Positions 37,914-45,967 of a DNA stretch of 64,000 nt are shown in pieces. Position 1 is the stretch's first letter. Each line of letters begins with the position of its first letter. The translations under genes and the position numbers were made by a program. Source of the stretch: Serinicoccus chungangensis (GTDB lineage Bacteria > Actinomycetota > Actinomycetes > Actinomycetales > Dermatophilaceae). The notes beneath the pieces were generated by a model. That model saw only the letters and a program-made list of their open reading frames with translations. It was not told where the DNA came from and searched no databases. The stretch covers positions 2,108,001 to 2,172,000 of the forward strand of contig NZ_CP040887.1 in assembly GCF_006337125.1 (NCBI RefSeq), given 5' to 3'.

Positions 37914-39520
37914 CCGCCGGCGATCGTCCACGACGGGAGGTTCCACCAGGGTCCGCCCTGGAGACCGTGCTCGTGCGGCTCGACGAGCGGCACGTCATAC
38001 CCCGCCCAGGTGTCCGCCTCGATGACGTAGTCGTGCTCGACGTAGGCCAGGAAGACCCAGGGCAGGTCCTGTGCGAGCTGCTCCTGGACCGTGGCGTAGG
38101 CCTCGACCCGCGCCGTCTCCTCCTGCGCGGCCCGGCCGGCCTCGAGGGCCGCGTCCATCTCCGGCGAGTCGTAGCCCCCGGGGTTGTCGAAGCCCTGGAA
38201 GGCCCGCGTGGAGTGGAAGAGGGGGTAGGTCGACAGGTCGGCGTTGTAGGGGTTGCCGCTGCCGTAGACGAGGGCGTCCTCGGCCATCCGCGGCTCGATG
38301 GCCTCCCAGCTCAGCCCCTCCGGCTCGACCTCGATGCCCAGCTCGGCAGCCTGGGCCTGGACCTCGAGCGCGACGTTCTGGCGCAGCGTGTCGCCGGCCG
38401 GGTACATGAGCGTGAAGGCGGCCCGCTGCCCGTCCCGGGCGCGGACCCCGTCGCCACCCTCGACCCAGCCGGCCTCCTCGAGCCCCTGCTCGGCGGTACC
38501 GGGGTCCGCCTCGACCTCGAGGACGTCGGAGTACTCGGCCGCCTCGGGCGGGATCGGTCCGTAGGCCGGGCGGCCGGCGCCGGCCAGGGCGCCGTCGACG
38601 ACCGCCTGGCGGTCCAGCCCGGTGTGCAGGGCCGAGCGGATGGCGGGGTCGCCGGTCACCTCCCCCGCCTCGGGCAGGACGAGCGCCCGGAAGTCGGCGG
38701 TGTCGCGGCGGACCACGTCGTAGGCCTCGTCGTCCTCGAAGCGGCCGAGCGCCTGCGTGGGCAGGAGCGCGGCGTCCACCTCGCCGGAGGCGAGCCGGGC
38801 GGCGCGGGCCGCGTCGTCCTCGACGAAGAGGAAGGTGGCCCGGGTGACCTCGGGCTGCTCGCCCCAGTAGCCGGGGTCGGCCGCCAGCACCAGCCGCTCC
38901 CCCGCACGGTAGCCCTCGACCTGGTAGGGGCCGGTGCCCACGACGTCCTGCGGGGAGGTGGCGTCCACCTGGTCCGCCGGCAGGATGCCGAGGGTGGTGG
39001 TGGTGACGAACGCGGACTGGGGGTGCGCCAGGGTGAAGCGGACGGTGCGCTCGTCCACGGCCTCGACCGACTCCAGCGCGGTCAGGTCGGCGGCCACCGG
39101 TGAGCCGTTCTCCGGGTCCAGGGCCGCCTCGTAGGTCGCCACCACGTCCTCGGCCCGCAGCTCCTGCCCGTCGTGGAAGCTCACGCCCTCGCTGAGCGTG
39201 AAGGTGTAGGTGAGGCCGTCGTCCCCCACCTGCGGGAGCTCCTGGGCCAGGACGGGCTCCGGGCGCAGGTCGGCGCCGAGCCGCACCAGCCCCTCGACGA
39301 TCTTGCCGTCACCCCAGCGGGCGTAGCCCAGCACCGGGTTGAAGCTGTCCGGCTCGCCACCGGTCGCGACGACGACCTCGGTCGCCGCGGAGGACGTGGC
39401 GGCGCCTCCCTCCCCGCCCCCGGGCGAGGTCGCGGTGGGGTCGGTGCAGCCCGCCAGCACCACGCCCGCGAGGACGACGGACGCGAGGGGGGCGGCATAC
39501 CTGTTGCGAAACGTTCGCAT
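37910..39520 (-). CDS. ABC transporter substrate-binding lipoprotein (SBP family 5)
   Basis: 536 residues from ATG at 39520. Signal peptide with lipobox (YAAPLASVVLAGVVLAGCTD). Family 5 peptide-binding motifs: EVVVATGGEPDSFNPVLGYA near the mature N-terminus, GLTYTFTLSEGVSFHDGQEL, EDVVATYEAALDPENGSPVA, the VVGTGPYQVEGYRAGERLVL block and AIRSALHTGLDRQAVVDGAL. The C-terminus describes a full two-lobe protein. It is the first gene of a minus-strand operon with two permeases and the fused ATPase. It is divergent from thioredoxin with 65 bp between starts, so both promoters share that gap. Ligand unknown. Confidence 0.93.
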   Translation of the reverse strand: MRTFRNRYAAPLASVVLAGVVLAGCTDPTATSPGGGEGGAATSSAATEVVVATGGEPDSFNPVLGYARWGDGKIVEGLVRLGADLRPEPVLAQELPQVGDDGLTYTFTLSEGVSFHDGQELRAEDVVATYEAALDPENGSPVAADLTALESVEAVDERTVRFTLAHPQSAFVTTTTLGILPADQVDATSPQDVVGTGPYQVEGYRAGERLVLAADPGYWGEQPEVTRATFLFVEDDAARAARLASGEVDAALLPTQALGRFEDDEAYDVVRRDTADFRALVLPEAGEVTGDPAIRSALHTGLDRQAVVDGALAGAGRPAYGPIPPEAAEYSDVLEVEADPGTAEQGLEEAGWVEGGDGVRARDGQRAAFTLMYPAGDTLRQNVALEVQAQAAELGIEVEPEGLSWEAIEPRMAEDALVYGSGNPYNADLSTYPLFHSTRAFQGFDNPGGYDSPEMDAALEAGRAAQEETARVEAYATVQEQLAQDLPWVFLAYVEHDYVIEADTWAGYDVPLVEPHEHGLQGGPWWNLPSWTIAGG

Positions 39521-39585
39521 GACGCGACCGTAGCAGGAGCGCCGGGGCATGGAAGAAGGCGAGCGGTGCCTGTGTTGGAACCCGC

Positions 39586-39969
39586 ATGAGCACCGTAGAT
39601 CTGACCGCAGACACCTTCGAGCAGACCGTCACGGACAACGACATCGTCCTGGTCGACTGGTGGGCCGAGTGGTGTGGCCCGTGCAAGATGTTCGCCCCCA
39701 ACTACGAGAAGGCCTCCGAGAAGTACGACGACGTCGTCTTCGGGAAGGTCGACACCGAGGACCAGCAGGCGCTGGCCCAGGGTGCGGGCATCAGCTCGAT
39801 CCCGACCATCATGGCCTTCAAGGAGGGCGTGCTCGTCTTCCGCCAGGCCGGCGCCCTCCCGGCGCGCGACCTCGAGTCCGTGGTCGACCAGGTGCGCGAG
39901 CTGGACATGGACGAGGTGCGGGCCAAGCTGGCCGCGGCCGAGCAGGAGCAGTCCGCCCAGCAGTCCTGA
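39586..39969 (+). CDS. Thioredoxin
   Basis: 127 residues. The redox site WAEWCGPCKMFAPNYEKASE is canonical (C30 and C33), followed by VVFGKVDTEDQQALAQGAGI, the cis-proline SSIPTIMAFKEGVLVF and GALPARDLESVVDQVRELDM. The C-terminal ~15 residues (KLAAAEQEQSAQQS) extend beyond the usual ~105-residue thioredoxin as a charged tail. Cytosolic. It could supply electrons to the thioredoxin-type arsenate reductases encoded at 45 kb, but that is only a functional guess. Confidence 0.94.
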   Translation: MSTVDLTADTFEQTVTDNDIVLVDWWAEWCGPCKMFAPNYEKASEKYDDVVFGKVDTEDQQALAQGAGISSIPTIMAFKEGVLVFRQAGALPARDLESVVDQVRELDMDEVRAKLAAAEQEQSAQQS

Positions 39970-39981
39970 GCGCGCTTCGCC

Positions 39982-40278
39982 TCAGGCCCGTCGTGCCCCC
40001 CGCCGCCGGGTGACGAACCGCATCACGCCGTAGATGATGGCGGCGTTGATCGCGGCGCCGACCACCACACCGACGGAGCCCGAGACGGCGCCGTCGACCT
40101 CCATGGCCGAGTCCATGAGCCCGGTGACGGCGGCCGACCAGGGCAGGGTGAGGATCACCGCGAACACCCCGGACAGGGCGTCGTCCCCGAGCAGGATGAA
40201 GAGCAGCCCGACGAGCACCAGGGCCAGGTAGACTGGCGTGGCGATCATCGGGGCGCGTGACCACGACACCGTTTCCAT
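39982..40278 (-). CDS. Small membrane protein, unknown function
   Basis: 98 residues from ATG at 40278 (METVSWSRAPM). Three hydrophobic segments: ATPVYLALVLVGLLFILLG, SGVFAVILTLPWSAAVTGLM and GSVGVVVGAAINAAIIYGVM, with a basic end RFVTRRRGARRA. This resembles the small SCO4225-like membrane protein family of actinobacteria. It is convergent with thioredoxin (12-bp gap). No function inferred. Confidence 0.75.
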   Translation of the reverse strand: METVSWSRAPMIATPVYLALVLVGLLFILLGDDALSGVFAVILTLPWSAAVTGLMDSAMEVDGAVSGSVGVVVGAAINAAIIYGVMRFVTRRRGARRA

Positions 40279-40426
40279 GGGACCTCTTCCTCGAGGACGG
40301 CTCTGCGGGGAAAGTCTGCCACGGCTGGCGTCCTCGCGGGTATAGACGGCGCTGGTGCGACGGTGCCAGACTCCCCCCAGGTGGTGGGGCTCCATCCGGG
40401 TGGTCCCGTGAGCAAGAGGGCGTGCC

Positions 40427-40945
40427 ATGGCGACGCTGACCGTGTGGAAGTTCGACGACCCGCAGCGGGCCGAGCAGATCCGGGGCCAGGTGATCGAGCT
40501 GCAGAAGAAGCAGCTCATCACGGTGCACGACGCGGTCGTGGTCTCGTGGCCCGAGGACAAGAAGAAGCCTCGGACCCAGCAGGCGTTCTCCCCCATGGGC
40601 GCCGGGGCGTCGGGCGGCGCGTTCTGGGGCCTGCTCTTCGGCATCATCTTCTTCGTCCCGTTGTTCGGGATGGCGTTCGGCGCCGCCATGGGCGCGCTCT
40701 CCGGGTCGATGCGGGACTTCGGCATCAGCGACGAGTTCATCAACTCCGTGCGGGAGAAGGTCACCCCCGGGACCTCCGCCCTGTTCCTCATGTCCAGCGA
40801 CGGCGTGCGCGACCGCATCGCCGAGGAGCTGGGTGACCACCAGGGCGAGCTGATCGCCACCAACCTCAGCGTCGAGGACGAGGCGGCCGTGCGCGACATC
40901 TTCGGCTCGGAGGAGTCGGCCGCCGCCGACGGCGACGAGCGCTGA
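40427..40945 (+). CDS. DUF1269 family protein
   Basis: 172 residues. N-terminus ATLTVWKFDDPQRAEQIRGQ then VIELQKKQLITVHDAVVVSW is typical of DUF1269. A glycine-rich membrane-inserting hairpin follows (GASGGAFWGLLFGIIFFVPL, FGMAFGAAMGALSGSM), then GISDEFINSVREKVTPGTSA and LFLMSS. These proteins are predicted membrane-associated and often stress-induced; function unknown. A very strong hairpin lies 48 bp after its stop. Confidence 0.88.
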   Translation: MATLTVWKFDDPQRAEQIRGQVIELQKKQLITVHDAVVVSWPEDKKKPRTQQAFSPMGAGASGGAFWGLLFGIIFFVPLFGMAFGAAMGALSGSMRDFGISDEFINSVREKVTPGTSALFLMSSDGVRDRIAEELGDHQGELIATNLSVEDEAAVRDIFGSEESAAADGDER

Positions 40946-40977
40946 CCTCGGCTCCCTGCCGGAGACAGGTCACCGAC

Positions 40978-41445
40978 ATGAGCACGACGACGAGCCCCCC
41001 CGACGACACGTCCGTCGGGGGGGCTTCGGCCTACCTCGACTCCGCGGACGGCCGCTCCTTCCGGGTCCGCGGATCCTGGACACCGCCGCGGTCGGCGACT
41101 TCCTGCACCTGCAGAGCGGTGGCTCGAGGCTGCTGGGTCAGGTCGAGCGGCTGGAGGCCGTCGGCCAGGACGAGCACGTGGCCTCGGGCACGCTCGTGAC
41201 GGTCGACGGCGTCCCCCCGGCCCCCGTGCCGACGCCGGTCGAGGTGACCCGCGCCTCCGACGAGGAGGTCGCCGCCGTCGTCTCCGGGCGGACCGCCGGC
41301 TCCACGTGGGCCGGCTGCAGTCCATGCCGGAGGTCCCCCTCGGCCTGGTGGCGCGCAAGCTGAACCGGCATACCTTCTGGTGCGGGCAGAGCGGCTCCGG
41401 CAAGACCTACGCGCTCGGGGTGCTGCTCCGGCACCGCCCATGCGG
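40978..41445 (+). pseudogene. Remnant of HerA-like ATP-binding protein (frameshifted, truncated)
   Basis: Pieces of one protein lie in three frames: SAYLDSADGRSFRVRG; then DTAAVGDFLHLQSGGSRLLG and VEVTRASDEEVAAVVSGRTA; then LQSMPEVPLGLVARKLNRHT and FWCGQSGSGKTYALGVLL, the last holding a Walker A motif (GQSGSGKT) of HerA/FtsK-type ATPases. Frame changes occur at about 41072 and 41295, each equivalent to one missing base. After Walker A the rest of the ATPase (Walker B, C-terminal half) is absent, so a real deletion is also present. The presumed first codons coincide with a terminator-like hairpin at 40993-41025. Confidence 0.7.
40993..41025 (+). terminator. Strong terminator-like hairpin after the DUF1269 gene
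   Basis: AGCCCCCCCGACG (40993-41005) and CGTCGGGGGGGCT (41013-41025) form a perfect 13-bp stem with a 7-base loop, followed by TTCGG. It is positioned to end the DUF1269 transcript, although it also falls within the first codons of the HerA-like remnant. Confidence 0.7.
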
Positions 41446-41463
41446 TGAGCGGCGGTATGGCCC

Positions 41464-41706
41464 CGCAACCAGCAGGCGCGGGCGCAGCAGGCTGCCCAGC
41501 AGCAGGAGTACGCCGACTACCAGCAGCAGCTGCAGATGAACGCGGCGGCACAGGCGGCGGCCGCTCAGCAGGCGGCGCCGACCCCTCCCCCGACCGCACA
41601 GTTCACCGACCTCATCGGTGAGCTCCAGAAGCTCGCCGCCCTCCAGCAGGCCGGCGTCCTCACGGACGCGGAGTTCGCGGCCGCGAAGGCCAAGCTGCTG
41701 TCCTGA
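41464..41706 (+). pseudogene. C-terminal remnant with SHOCT domain
   Basis: An open frame without a start codon (preceded by TGA at 41446) encodes a Gln/Ala-rich helix (RAQQAAQQQEYADYQQQLQM) and a terminal SHOCT motif (FTDLIGELQKLAALQQAGVL, then TDAEFAAAKAKLLS). SHOCT is a short oligomerisation helix pair usually at the C-terminus of larger proteins. The upstream part of its gene is missing; it adjoins the HerA-like remnant, so a deletion probably fused the two leftovers. Confidence 0.65.
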
Positions 41707-41812
41707 CACCCCGTCCGCAGCATGCCTGCCCCCGTGACGCCGCGGCGACGCAGCACTGCTGCGCCGGGGCCCCGGGTCCTGCGGACCCCGCAGGTGCGTC
41801 GGGGCGTCGCTG

Positions 41813-42534
41813 ATGGATGACGTGCGAGGTCGTTCTCGGCCGAGGCCTCGTCCCGCCGCGTCGCGCTATGTCGACCGTTTCGGGTGGCTGCTCACCCTGA
41901 CCGCCACCACCACCGTGCTGCTGTTCTTCGTCGACCTGGAGAGCGCACCGTCGGGGTCACGGCACTGGTCGACCATCGCGGCCACGGCGGTGGTCTCCGC
42001 CACGCTCTCCCTCGCGATGCGGGCCTCCGGGGCCAGCCAGCGGTGGCAGCGCCTCGTCGACGCCGTTCTCGTCGTGGGGTTCGGCGCCAGGGTTGCTCTG
42101 GAGCTGCTGCCACCCCGACCGACGTCTCCGCCTCGACCGCTCCCGCCGCCCTGGTCCTGCTGGCAGCCATCGCACCCGTCGTGGTCATCCGCAGGCTGCT
42201 GCACCACCGTCAGGTCGTCCGAGCCACCCTGCTGGGCGCCATCTCGGCCTACCTGCTCATCGCGCTGGCCTTCTTCTACGCCTTCCTCGCCGCCGAGCAC
42301 TACCATCAGCCACCGCTCTTCGGCGACCCCCAGCCCACCACGTCCTTCATGTACTTCAGCCTCACCAGTATCACCACTCTCGGCTACGGCGACCTTGCTG
42401 CACGCACCGAGATCGGCCGCCTGCTGGCCACCACCGAGGCCGTGCTGGGCCAGGTCTACCTCGTCACCGTGGTCGCGATGGTCGTCTCCCTCCTGGCCCA
42501 GACCTGGTCCGACCGTCCCCACGACGAGGCCTAA
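41813..42534 (+). CDS. Two-TM potassium channel protein (one-base frameshift)
   Basis: About 240 codons. First frame: FGWLLTLTATTTVLLFFVDL and TIAATAVVSATLSLAMRASG, ending near VALELL. A second frame continues ALVLLAAIAPVVVIRRLLHH, ISAYLLIALAFFYAFLAAEH, then the pore: SFMYFSLTSITTLGYGDLAA with K+ selectivity filter TLGYGD, and LGQVYLVTVVAMVVSLLAQT. The shift lies at about 42105-42118; total length is 2 modulo 3, one base missing, at CTGCTGCCACCCCG. Fits the ion-channel (Ion_trans_2) family with additional N-terminal helices; no cytoplasmic RCK domain. Probably functional if the base is restored. Confidence 0.8.
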
Positions 42535-42546
42535 CCCCGGGCGACC

Positions 42547-42906
42547 TCAGACCTCGAGGGCCCGTCGGGCGAGCGCGAGCCGGTCCGGCACGAGGGTGAA
42601 CCAGGCCCACTGCCCGCGCCGGTCGCGGGTGAGCAGCCCGGCCTCGACGAGGACCTTGAGGTGGTGGCTCACGGTGGGCTGGCTGATGCCGAGGGGGGCA
42701 GGCAGGTCGCAGGCGCAGATCTCCTGGCCGGGTGAGCAGCGCACGATGCCGAGGATCTGCAGACGGACGGGGTCCGCGACGGCCTTGAGCAGGCGGGCCA
42801 CGAGCTCGGCGTCCTCGCGCGTCATCGGGGAGTCGCCCTCGGTCGCGCAGCACCGGTCCACCGCCTGGGCCAGCTGGGCACGGCCGTCGGGTGCTGGTGC
42901 ACTCAT
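42547..42906 (-). CDS. arsR: ArsR-family As(III)-responsive repressor
   Basis: 119 residues from ATG at 42906. ArsR/SmtB winged-helix repressor: RLLKAVADPVRLQILGIVRC, CDLPAPLGISQPTVSHHLKV (recognition helix) and LVEAGLLTRDRRGQWAWFTL (wing). Cysteines at about 19, 20, 57, 64 and 66 could bind As(III); the N-terminal CC pair plus C57 resembles the site of Corynebacterium glutamicum ArsR, while C64-x-C66 in EICACDLP resembles the classical alpha-3 site. It is divergent from the ars genes, with operator-like palindromes between. It should repress both directions until arsenite binds. Confidence 0.92.
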   Translation of the reverse strand: MSAPAPDGRAQLAQAVDRCCATEGDSPMTREDAELVARLLKAVADPVRLQILGIVRCSPGQEICACDLPAPLGISQPTVSHHLKVLVEAGLLTRDRRGQWAWFTLVPDRLALARRALEV

Positions 42907-42915
42907 CACCCCTCC

Positions 42916-42935
42916 ATATTGACACATGTCGATAT
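42916..42935. promoter_or_regulatory. ArsR operator-like palindrome 1
   Basis: ATATTGACACATGTCGATAT is a near-perfect 20-bp palindrome (one mismatched pair) ten bases upstream of the arsR start, with the form of ArsR-family sites. It likely overlaps the arsR promoter and provides autoregulation. Confidence 0.75.
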
Positions 42936-42952
42936 CCGGTGCCACGATGCAT

Positions 42953-42972
42953 ACATCGACATCTATCGATAT
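42953..42972. promoter_or_regulatory. ArsR operator-like site 2
   Basis: ACATCGACATCTATCGATAT matches operator 1 at 14 of 20 positions (12 of the last 15). It lies 22-41 bp upstream of the ArsI-like gene start, with GGAAGGA between, so it is placed to control the rightward ars transcript. Confidence 0.6.
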
Positions 42973-42993
42973 GGCCTCCAGGAAGGATGCACC

Positions 42994-43461
42994 ATGAGCC
43001 GCGTGCAGCTCGCGCTCGACGTCGTCGACCTCGACGCGTCCGTCGACTTCTACTCCACCCTCTTCGGCGTCGGGCCGCACAAGCGGCGTCCCGGCTACGC
43101 GAACTTCGCGATCAGCGAGCCCCCGCTCAAGCTCGTGCTCATCCAGACCGACGAGGCCACCCGCGGGACCGGCGCGAAGGGGGCCCTCAACCACCTCGGC
43201 GTCGAGGTCGACAGCGTCGACGAGGTGGAGGGGGCACGCACCCGCCTGACCGACAGCGGTCTGGCCACCTTCGACGAGAGCGACACCACCTGCTGCTACG
43301 CGCTGCAGGACAAGGTGTGGGTCCACGACCCTGCCGGGGCACCCTGGGAGGTCTACGTCGTCAAGGACGAGAACCCCGCGGACGCCCGGCCGGCCACGGC
43401 CTCCATCCCGGTCCTGGAGCCCTCCGCGGCGTGCTGCACGCCCGCAGGTGGCCACGGGTGA
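42994..43461 (+). CDS. ArsI/CadI-type VOC lyase (organoarsenical C-As lyase-like)
   Basis: 155 residues, ATG start with GGAAGGA upstream. VOC-fold metalloenzyme: SRVQLALDVVDLDASVDFYS at the start, conserved NHLGVEVDSVDEVEGART and YALQDKVWVHDPAGAPWEVY. Candidate metal ligands are Q5, H67 and E119. The adjacent cysteines in ESDTTCCYAL (residues 100-101) correspond to the thiol pair that holds As(III) in ArsI, which cleaves methyl or aryl groups from trivalent organoarsenicals. A second CC pair lies near the end (AACCTPAGG). Cadmium-induced CadI proteins share the fold, but location in an ars operon favours arsenic. Stop overlaps the ACR3 start (GTGA). Confidence 0.85.
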   Translation: MSRVQLALDVVDLDASVDFYSTLFGVGPHKRRPGYANFAISEPPLKLVLIQTDEATRGTGAKGALNHLGVEVDSVDEVEGARTRLTDSGLATFDESDTTCCYALQDKVWVHDPAGAPWEVYVVKDENPADARPATASIPVLEPSAACCTPAGGHG

Positions 43462-44594
43462 CGGCCGTCCAGGACGCGCCGGAGCAGGTGACCGGCAGAC
43501 TCTCCCCCCTCGACCGTCTCCTGCCCGTCTGGATCGGCGTGGCGATGATCCTGGGTCTGGCCCTGGGCCGCACGGTCCCGGGCCTGGGTGTGGCGCTCGA
43601 TGCGGTGCGGCTGCACGGCATCTCGCTCCCCATCGCCATCGGGCTGCTCGTCATGATGTACCCGCCGCTGGCGAAGGTCCGCTACGAACGCCTGAGGGCG
43701 GTGACCTCGGACCGGCGTCTCATGGCCGGGTCACTGGTCCTCAACTGGGTCCTCGGCCCTGCCCTGATGTTCGCGCTCGCGTGGGTCTTCCTTCCCGACC
43801 TGCCCGAGTACCGCACTGGCCTCATCATCGTCGGGCTCGCCAGGTGCATCGCCATGGTCATCATCTGGAACGACCTGGCATGCGGTGACCGGGAGGCCGC
43901 GGCCCTGCTGGTCGCCCTCAACTCGCTGTTCCAGATCATCGCCTTCGCCGGCCTCGGATGGTTCTACCTGACCGTCCTGCCCGGGTGGCTCGGCCTCGAG
44001 CAGAGCGCCCTGGACGTCTCCTTCGTCCAGATCGCCGTCTCCGTGCTGGTGTTCCTCGGCGTCCCGCTGCTCGCCGGCTACCTCTCTCGCACCATCGGCG
44101 AGCGGACGAGGGGCCGAGCCTGGTACGAGGGCGTGTTCCTGCCCCGCGTCTCCCCGTTCGCCCTGCTCGGGCTGCTCTTCACCATCGTGCTGCTCTTCGC
44201 GCTGCAGGGCGAGCGCATCACGAGCCAGCCCCTGGACGTCGCCCGGATCGCGCTGCCGCTGCTGGCCTACTTCACCATCATGTGGGGTGGCGGCTACGCC
44301 CTCGGGACCGCGCTCGGGCTGAGCTACGAGCGCACCACCACCTTGGCGTTCACCGCCGCGGGCAACAACTTCGAGCTCGCCATCGCCGTGGCCATCGCCA
44401 CGTTCGGGGTGACCTCGGGCCAAGCGCTCGCCGGTGTCGTCGGCCCCCTCATCGAGGTCCCCGTCCTCGTCGCCCTCGTCTACGTGTCTCTGGCCCTCAG
44501 GCGGCGGTCCGGCGCCGCCAGCCCCGCAGCCGCCCAGGAGACGTCATGCCCGCATCCCGACCCGATGTCTCCACCGCCATCGTCGACGACCTGA
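43458..44594 (+). CDS. ACR3-family arsenite efflux permease
   Basis: 378 residues, GTG start overlapping the upstream stop by 4 bp. About ten transmembrane helices (VWIGVAMILGLALGRTVPGL, ISLPIAIGLLVMMYPPLAKV, LVLNWVLGPALMFALAWVFL). The ACR3 signature with the essential cysteine is LIIVGLARCIAMVIIWNDLA, and FTAAGNNFELAIAVAIATFG is the second conserved block. It exports As(III) using the proton gradient. Its last ~16 codons overlap the following arsC frame by 49 bp, a tighter arrangement than usual. Confidence 0.94.
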   Translation: MTAVQDAPEQVTGRLSPLDRLLPVWIGVAMILGLALGRTVPGLGVALDAVRLHGISLPIAIGLLVMMYPPLAKVRYERLRAVTSDRRLMAGSLVLNWVLGPALMFALAWVFLPDLPEYRTGLIIVGLARCIAMVIIWNDLACGDREAAALLVALNSLFQIIAFAGLGWFYLTVLPGWLGLEQSALDVSFVQIAVSVLVFLGVPLLAGYLSRTIGERTRGRAWYEGVFLPRVSPFALLGLLFTIVLLFALQGERITSQPLDVARIALPLLAYFTIMWGGGYALGTALGLSYERTTTLAFTAAGNNFELAIAVAIATFGVTSGQALAGVVGPLIEVPVLVALVYVSLALRRRSGAASPAAAQETSCPHPDPMSPPPSSTT

Positions 44595-45165
44595 CCTACT
44601 CCTACGAGGGCGTCTACTCCCGGGAGTCGGTCCAGCTCGCGGTGGACCAGGCCCGGCAGCGGCTCGAAGCGGTGTCGACCATCCACACGTACCTGCCCGT
44701 GCTCGTCGCCAAGGATGCCCGCGAGCGGCTGAGCGCGGCGGCCCAGGCGGAGGGTCGCGTCACCAAGAAGGTGCCCGAGCTGCTCTTCGTGTGTGTGCAC
44801 AACGCCGGACGCTCCCAGATGGCCGCCGCGCTGGCCGAGCACCTGTCCGACGGGCGGGTGCACGTGCGCTCGGCGGGCTCGCGGCCGTCCCGAGAGCTCA
44901 AACCCCGTCGTCGTCCAGGCCCTGGCCGAGAGAAGGGATCTCGCTGACCGAGGCCTACCCCAAGCCTCTGACCGACTCGGTGACGCGCGCCGCCGACGTC
45001 ATCGTCACCATGGGCTGCGGTGACGCCTGCCCGGTCTACCCAGGTCGTCGCTACGAGGACTGGACCGTGCTGGACCCCGAAGGCGCGGACCTCGACGTCG
45101 TGCGCGACATCCGGGACGACATCCAGGCCCGTGTCACCGCACTCCTGCGCGACGTGCTCGACTGA
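44546..45165 (+). pseudogene. arsC: Arsenate reductase with N-terminal helical domain, twice frameshifted
   Basis: The N-terminal ~75 residues (VSTAIVDDLTYSYEGVYSRE, TYLPVLVAKDARERLSAAA) are the three-helix domain often fused to thioredoxin-coupled ArsC. The phosphatase-like domain follows: ELLFVCVHNAGRSQMAAALA with the CX5R loop, then MGCGDACPVYPGRRYEDWTV with the redox cysteines. Between them the frame shifts at about 44900 (CTCAAACCCC, one extra base) and again at about 44935 (GAGAGAAGGG, one extra base): NPVVVQALAE lies in the middle frame. Net effect is loss of frame. It may be inactive or carry sequencing errors; an intact second arsC follows. Confidence 0.75.
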
Positions 45166-45203
45166 GCCACGTCACACCCCCGACCCACCTCCGAGGAGGA
45201 ACC

Positions 45204-45650
45204 GTGAGCAGCAACCCCCCGCCCTCCGTCCTGTTCGTCTGCGTGCACAACGCCGGCCGCTCCCAGATGGCGCAGGCGTGGCTGGCCCACCTCGCCGGCG
45301 ACGCCGTGGAGGTGCGGTCCGCCGGGTCCGCACCGGCTGACGCGGTCAATCCCGCCGCGGTCGAGGCCATGCGCGAGGTCGGCATCGACATGAGCCAGGC
45401 GCGTCCCGCGGTCCTCACCACCGAGTCCGTGCAGCTCTCCGACGTCGTCATCACCATGGGCTGCGGCGACGCCTGCCCCATCTTCCCCGGCAAGCGCTAC
45501 GAGGACTGGCCCCTGGACGACCCCGCCGGCCAGGGCATCGAGGCCGTGCGTCCCATCCGCGACGCCATCCGCCAGCGGGTCGTCGACCTCCTGACCTCGT
45601 TGGACGTGCCACTCCCGGCGGACCGCGCACGGGCCACCCCAGGGGCCTAG
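45204..45650 (+). CDS. arsC: Arsenate reductase, thioredoxin-coupled LMW-phosphatase type
   Basis: 148 residues. ArsC reduces arsenate to arsenite for export by the pump. P-loop VLFVCVHNAGRSQMAQAWLA carries the catalytic CX5R; VRSAGSAPADAVNPAAVEAM is conserved. The resolving cysteines lie in VVITMGCGDACPIFPGKRYE, and the D-P-A-G region acts as the general acid loop (WPLDDPAGQGIEAV). Preceded by GAGGAGG about eight bases before the start (45194-45203). It is the intact partner of the frameshifted copy upstream, to which it is about half identical by eye, so it most likely provides the activity. Confidence 0.94.
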   Translation: MSSNPPPSVLFVCVHNAGRSQMAQAWLAHLAGDAVEVRSAGSAPADAVNPAAVEAMREVGIDMSQARPAVLTTESVQLSDVVITMGCGDACPIFPGKRYEDWPLDDPAGQGIEAVRPIRDAIRQRVVDLLTSLDVPLPADRARATPGA

Positions 45651-45693
45651 GGACCGAGCAACCCGTCCCGAGCCACCCTCTCGTACCCTGGAG

Positions 45694-45912
45694 GTGCAGC
45701 CTCGCCCCGCCTCAGCGCACGGACGCCCTGCACGCTCTCCGTCCAGGACCCGGGGAGTCTGCCTGCGCCTGCTGGCCCTGGCCGGCCTCCTGGTGGCGCT
45801 CGTCCTCATGCACGGTGTCGACGTGCGGCACCACCCACCGGAGCTGCTGGAGGTCGCGAGCCCGTCGGAGATCGTCGAGATGGAGGCCCTCCTCCAGGAC
45901 GCCTCCGACTGA
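45694..45912 (+). CDS. Small hypothetical membrane protein
   Basis: Up to 72 residues. One membrane segment (LRLLALAGLLVALVLMHGVD) after a basic Arg/Pro-rich start, then a short acidic end (PSEIVEMEALLQDASD). No recognised domain and no convincing ribosome site at the GTG (GGAG abuts the start); a later start is possible. The perfect terminator at 45921 is 9 bp after its stop, which supports this as the end of a real transcript. Confidence 0.4.
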   Translation: MQPRPASAHGRPARSPSRTRGVCLRLLALAGLLVALVLMHGVDVRHHPPELLEVASPSEIVEMEALLQDASD

Positions 45913-45920
45913 GCCCGACC

Positions 45921-45961
45921 GTATGCGGCCACCTCGGGAGGGTCCCGAGGTGGCCGCATAC
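45921..45961. terminator. Perfect 18-bp bidirectional hairpin
   Basis: GTATGCGGCCACCTCGGG (45921-45938) is exactly complementary to CCCGAGGTGGCCGCATAC (45944-45961), loop AGGGT. It separates the convergent ars-side genes and the peroxidase stop at 45968, so it can terminate both directions. Confidence 0.85.
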
Positions 45962-45967
45962 CGGCGG

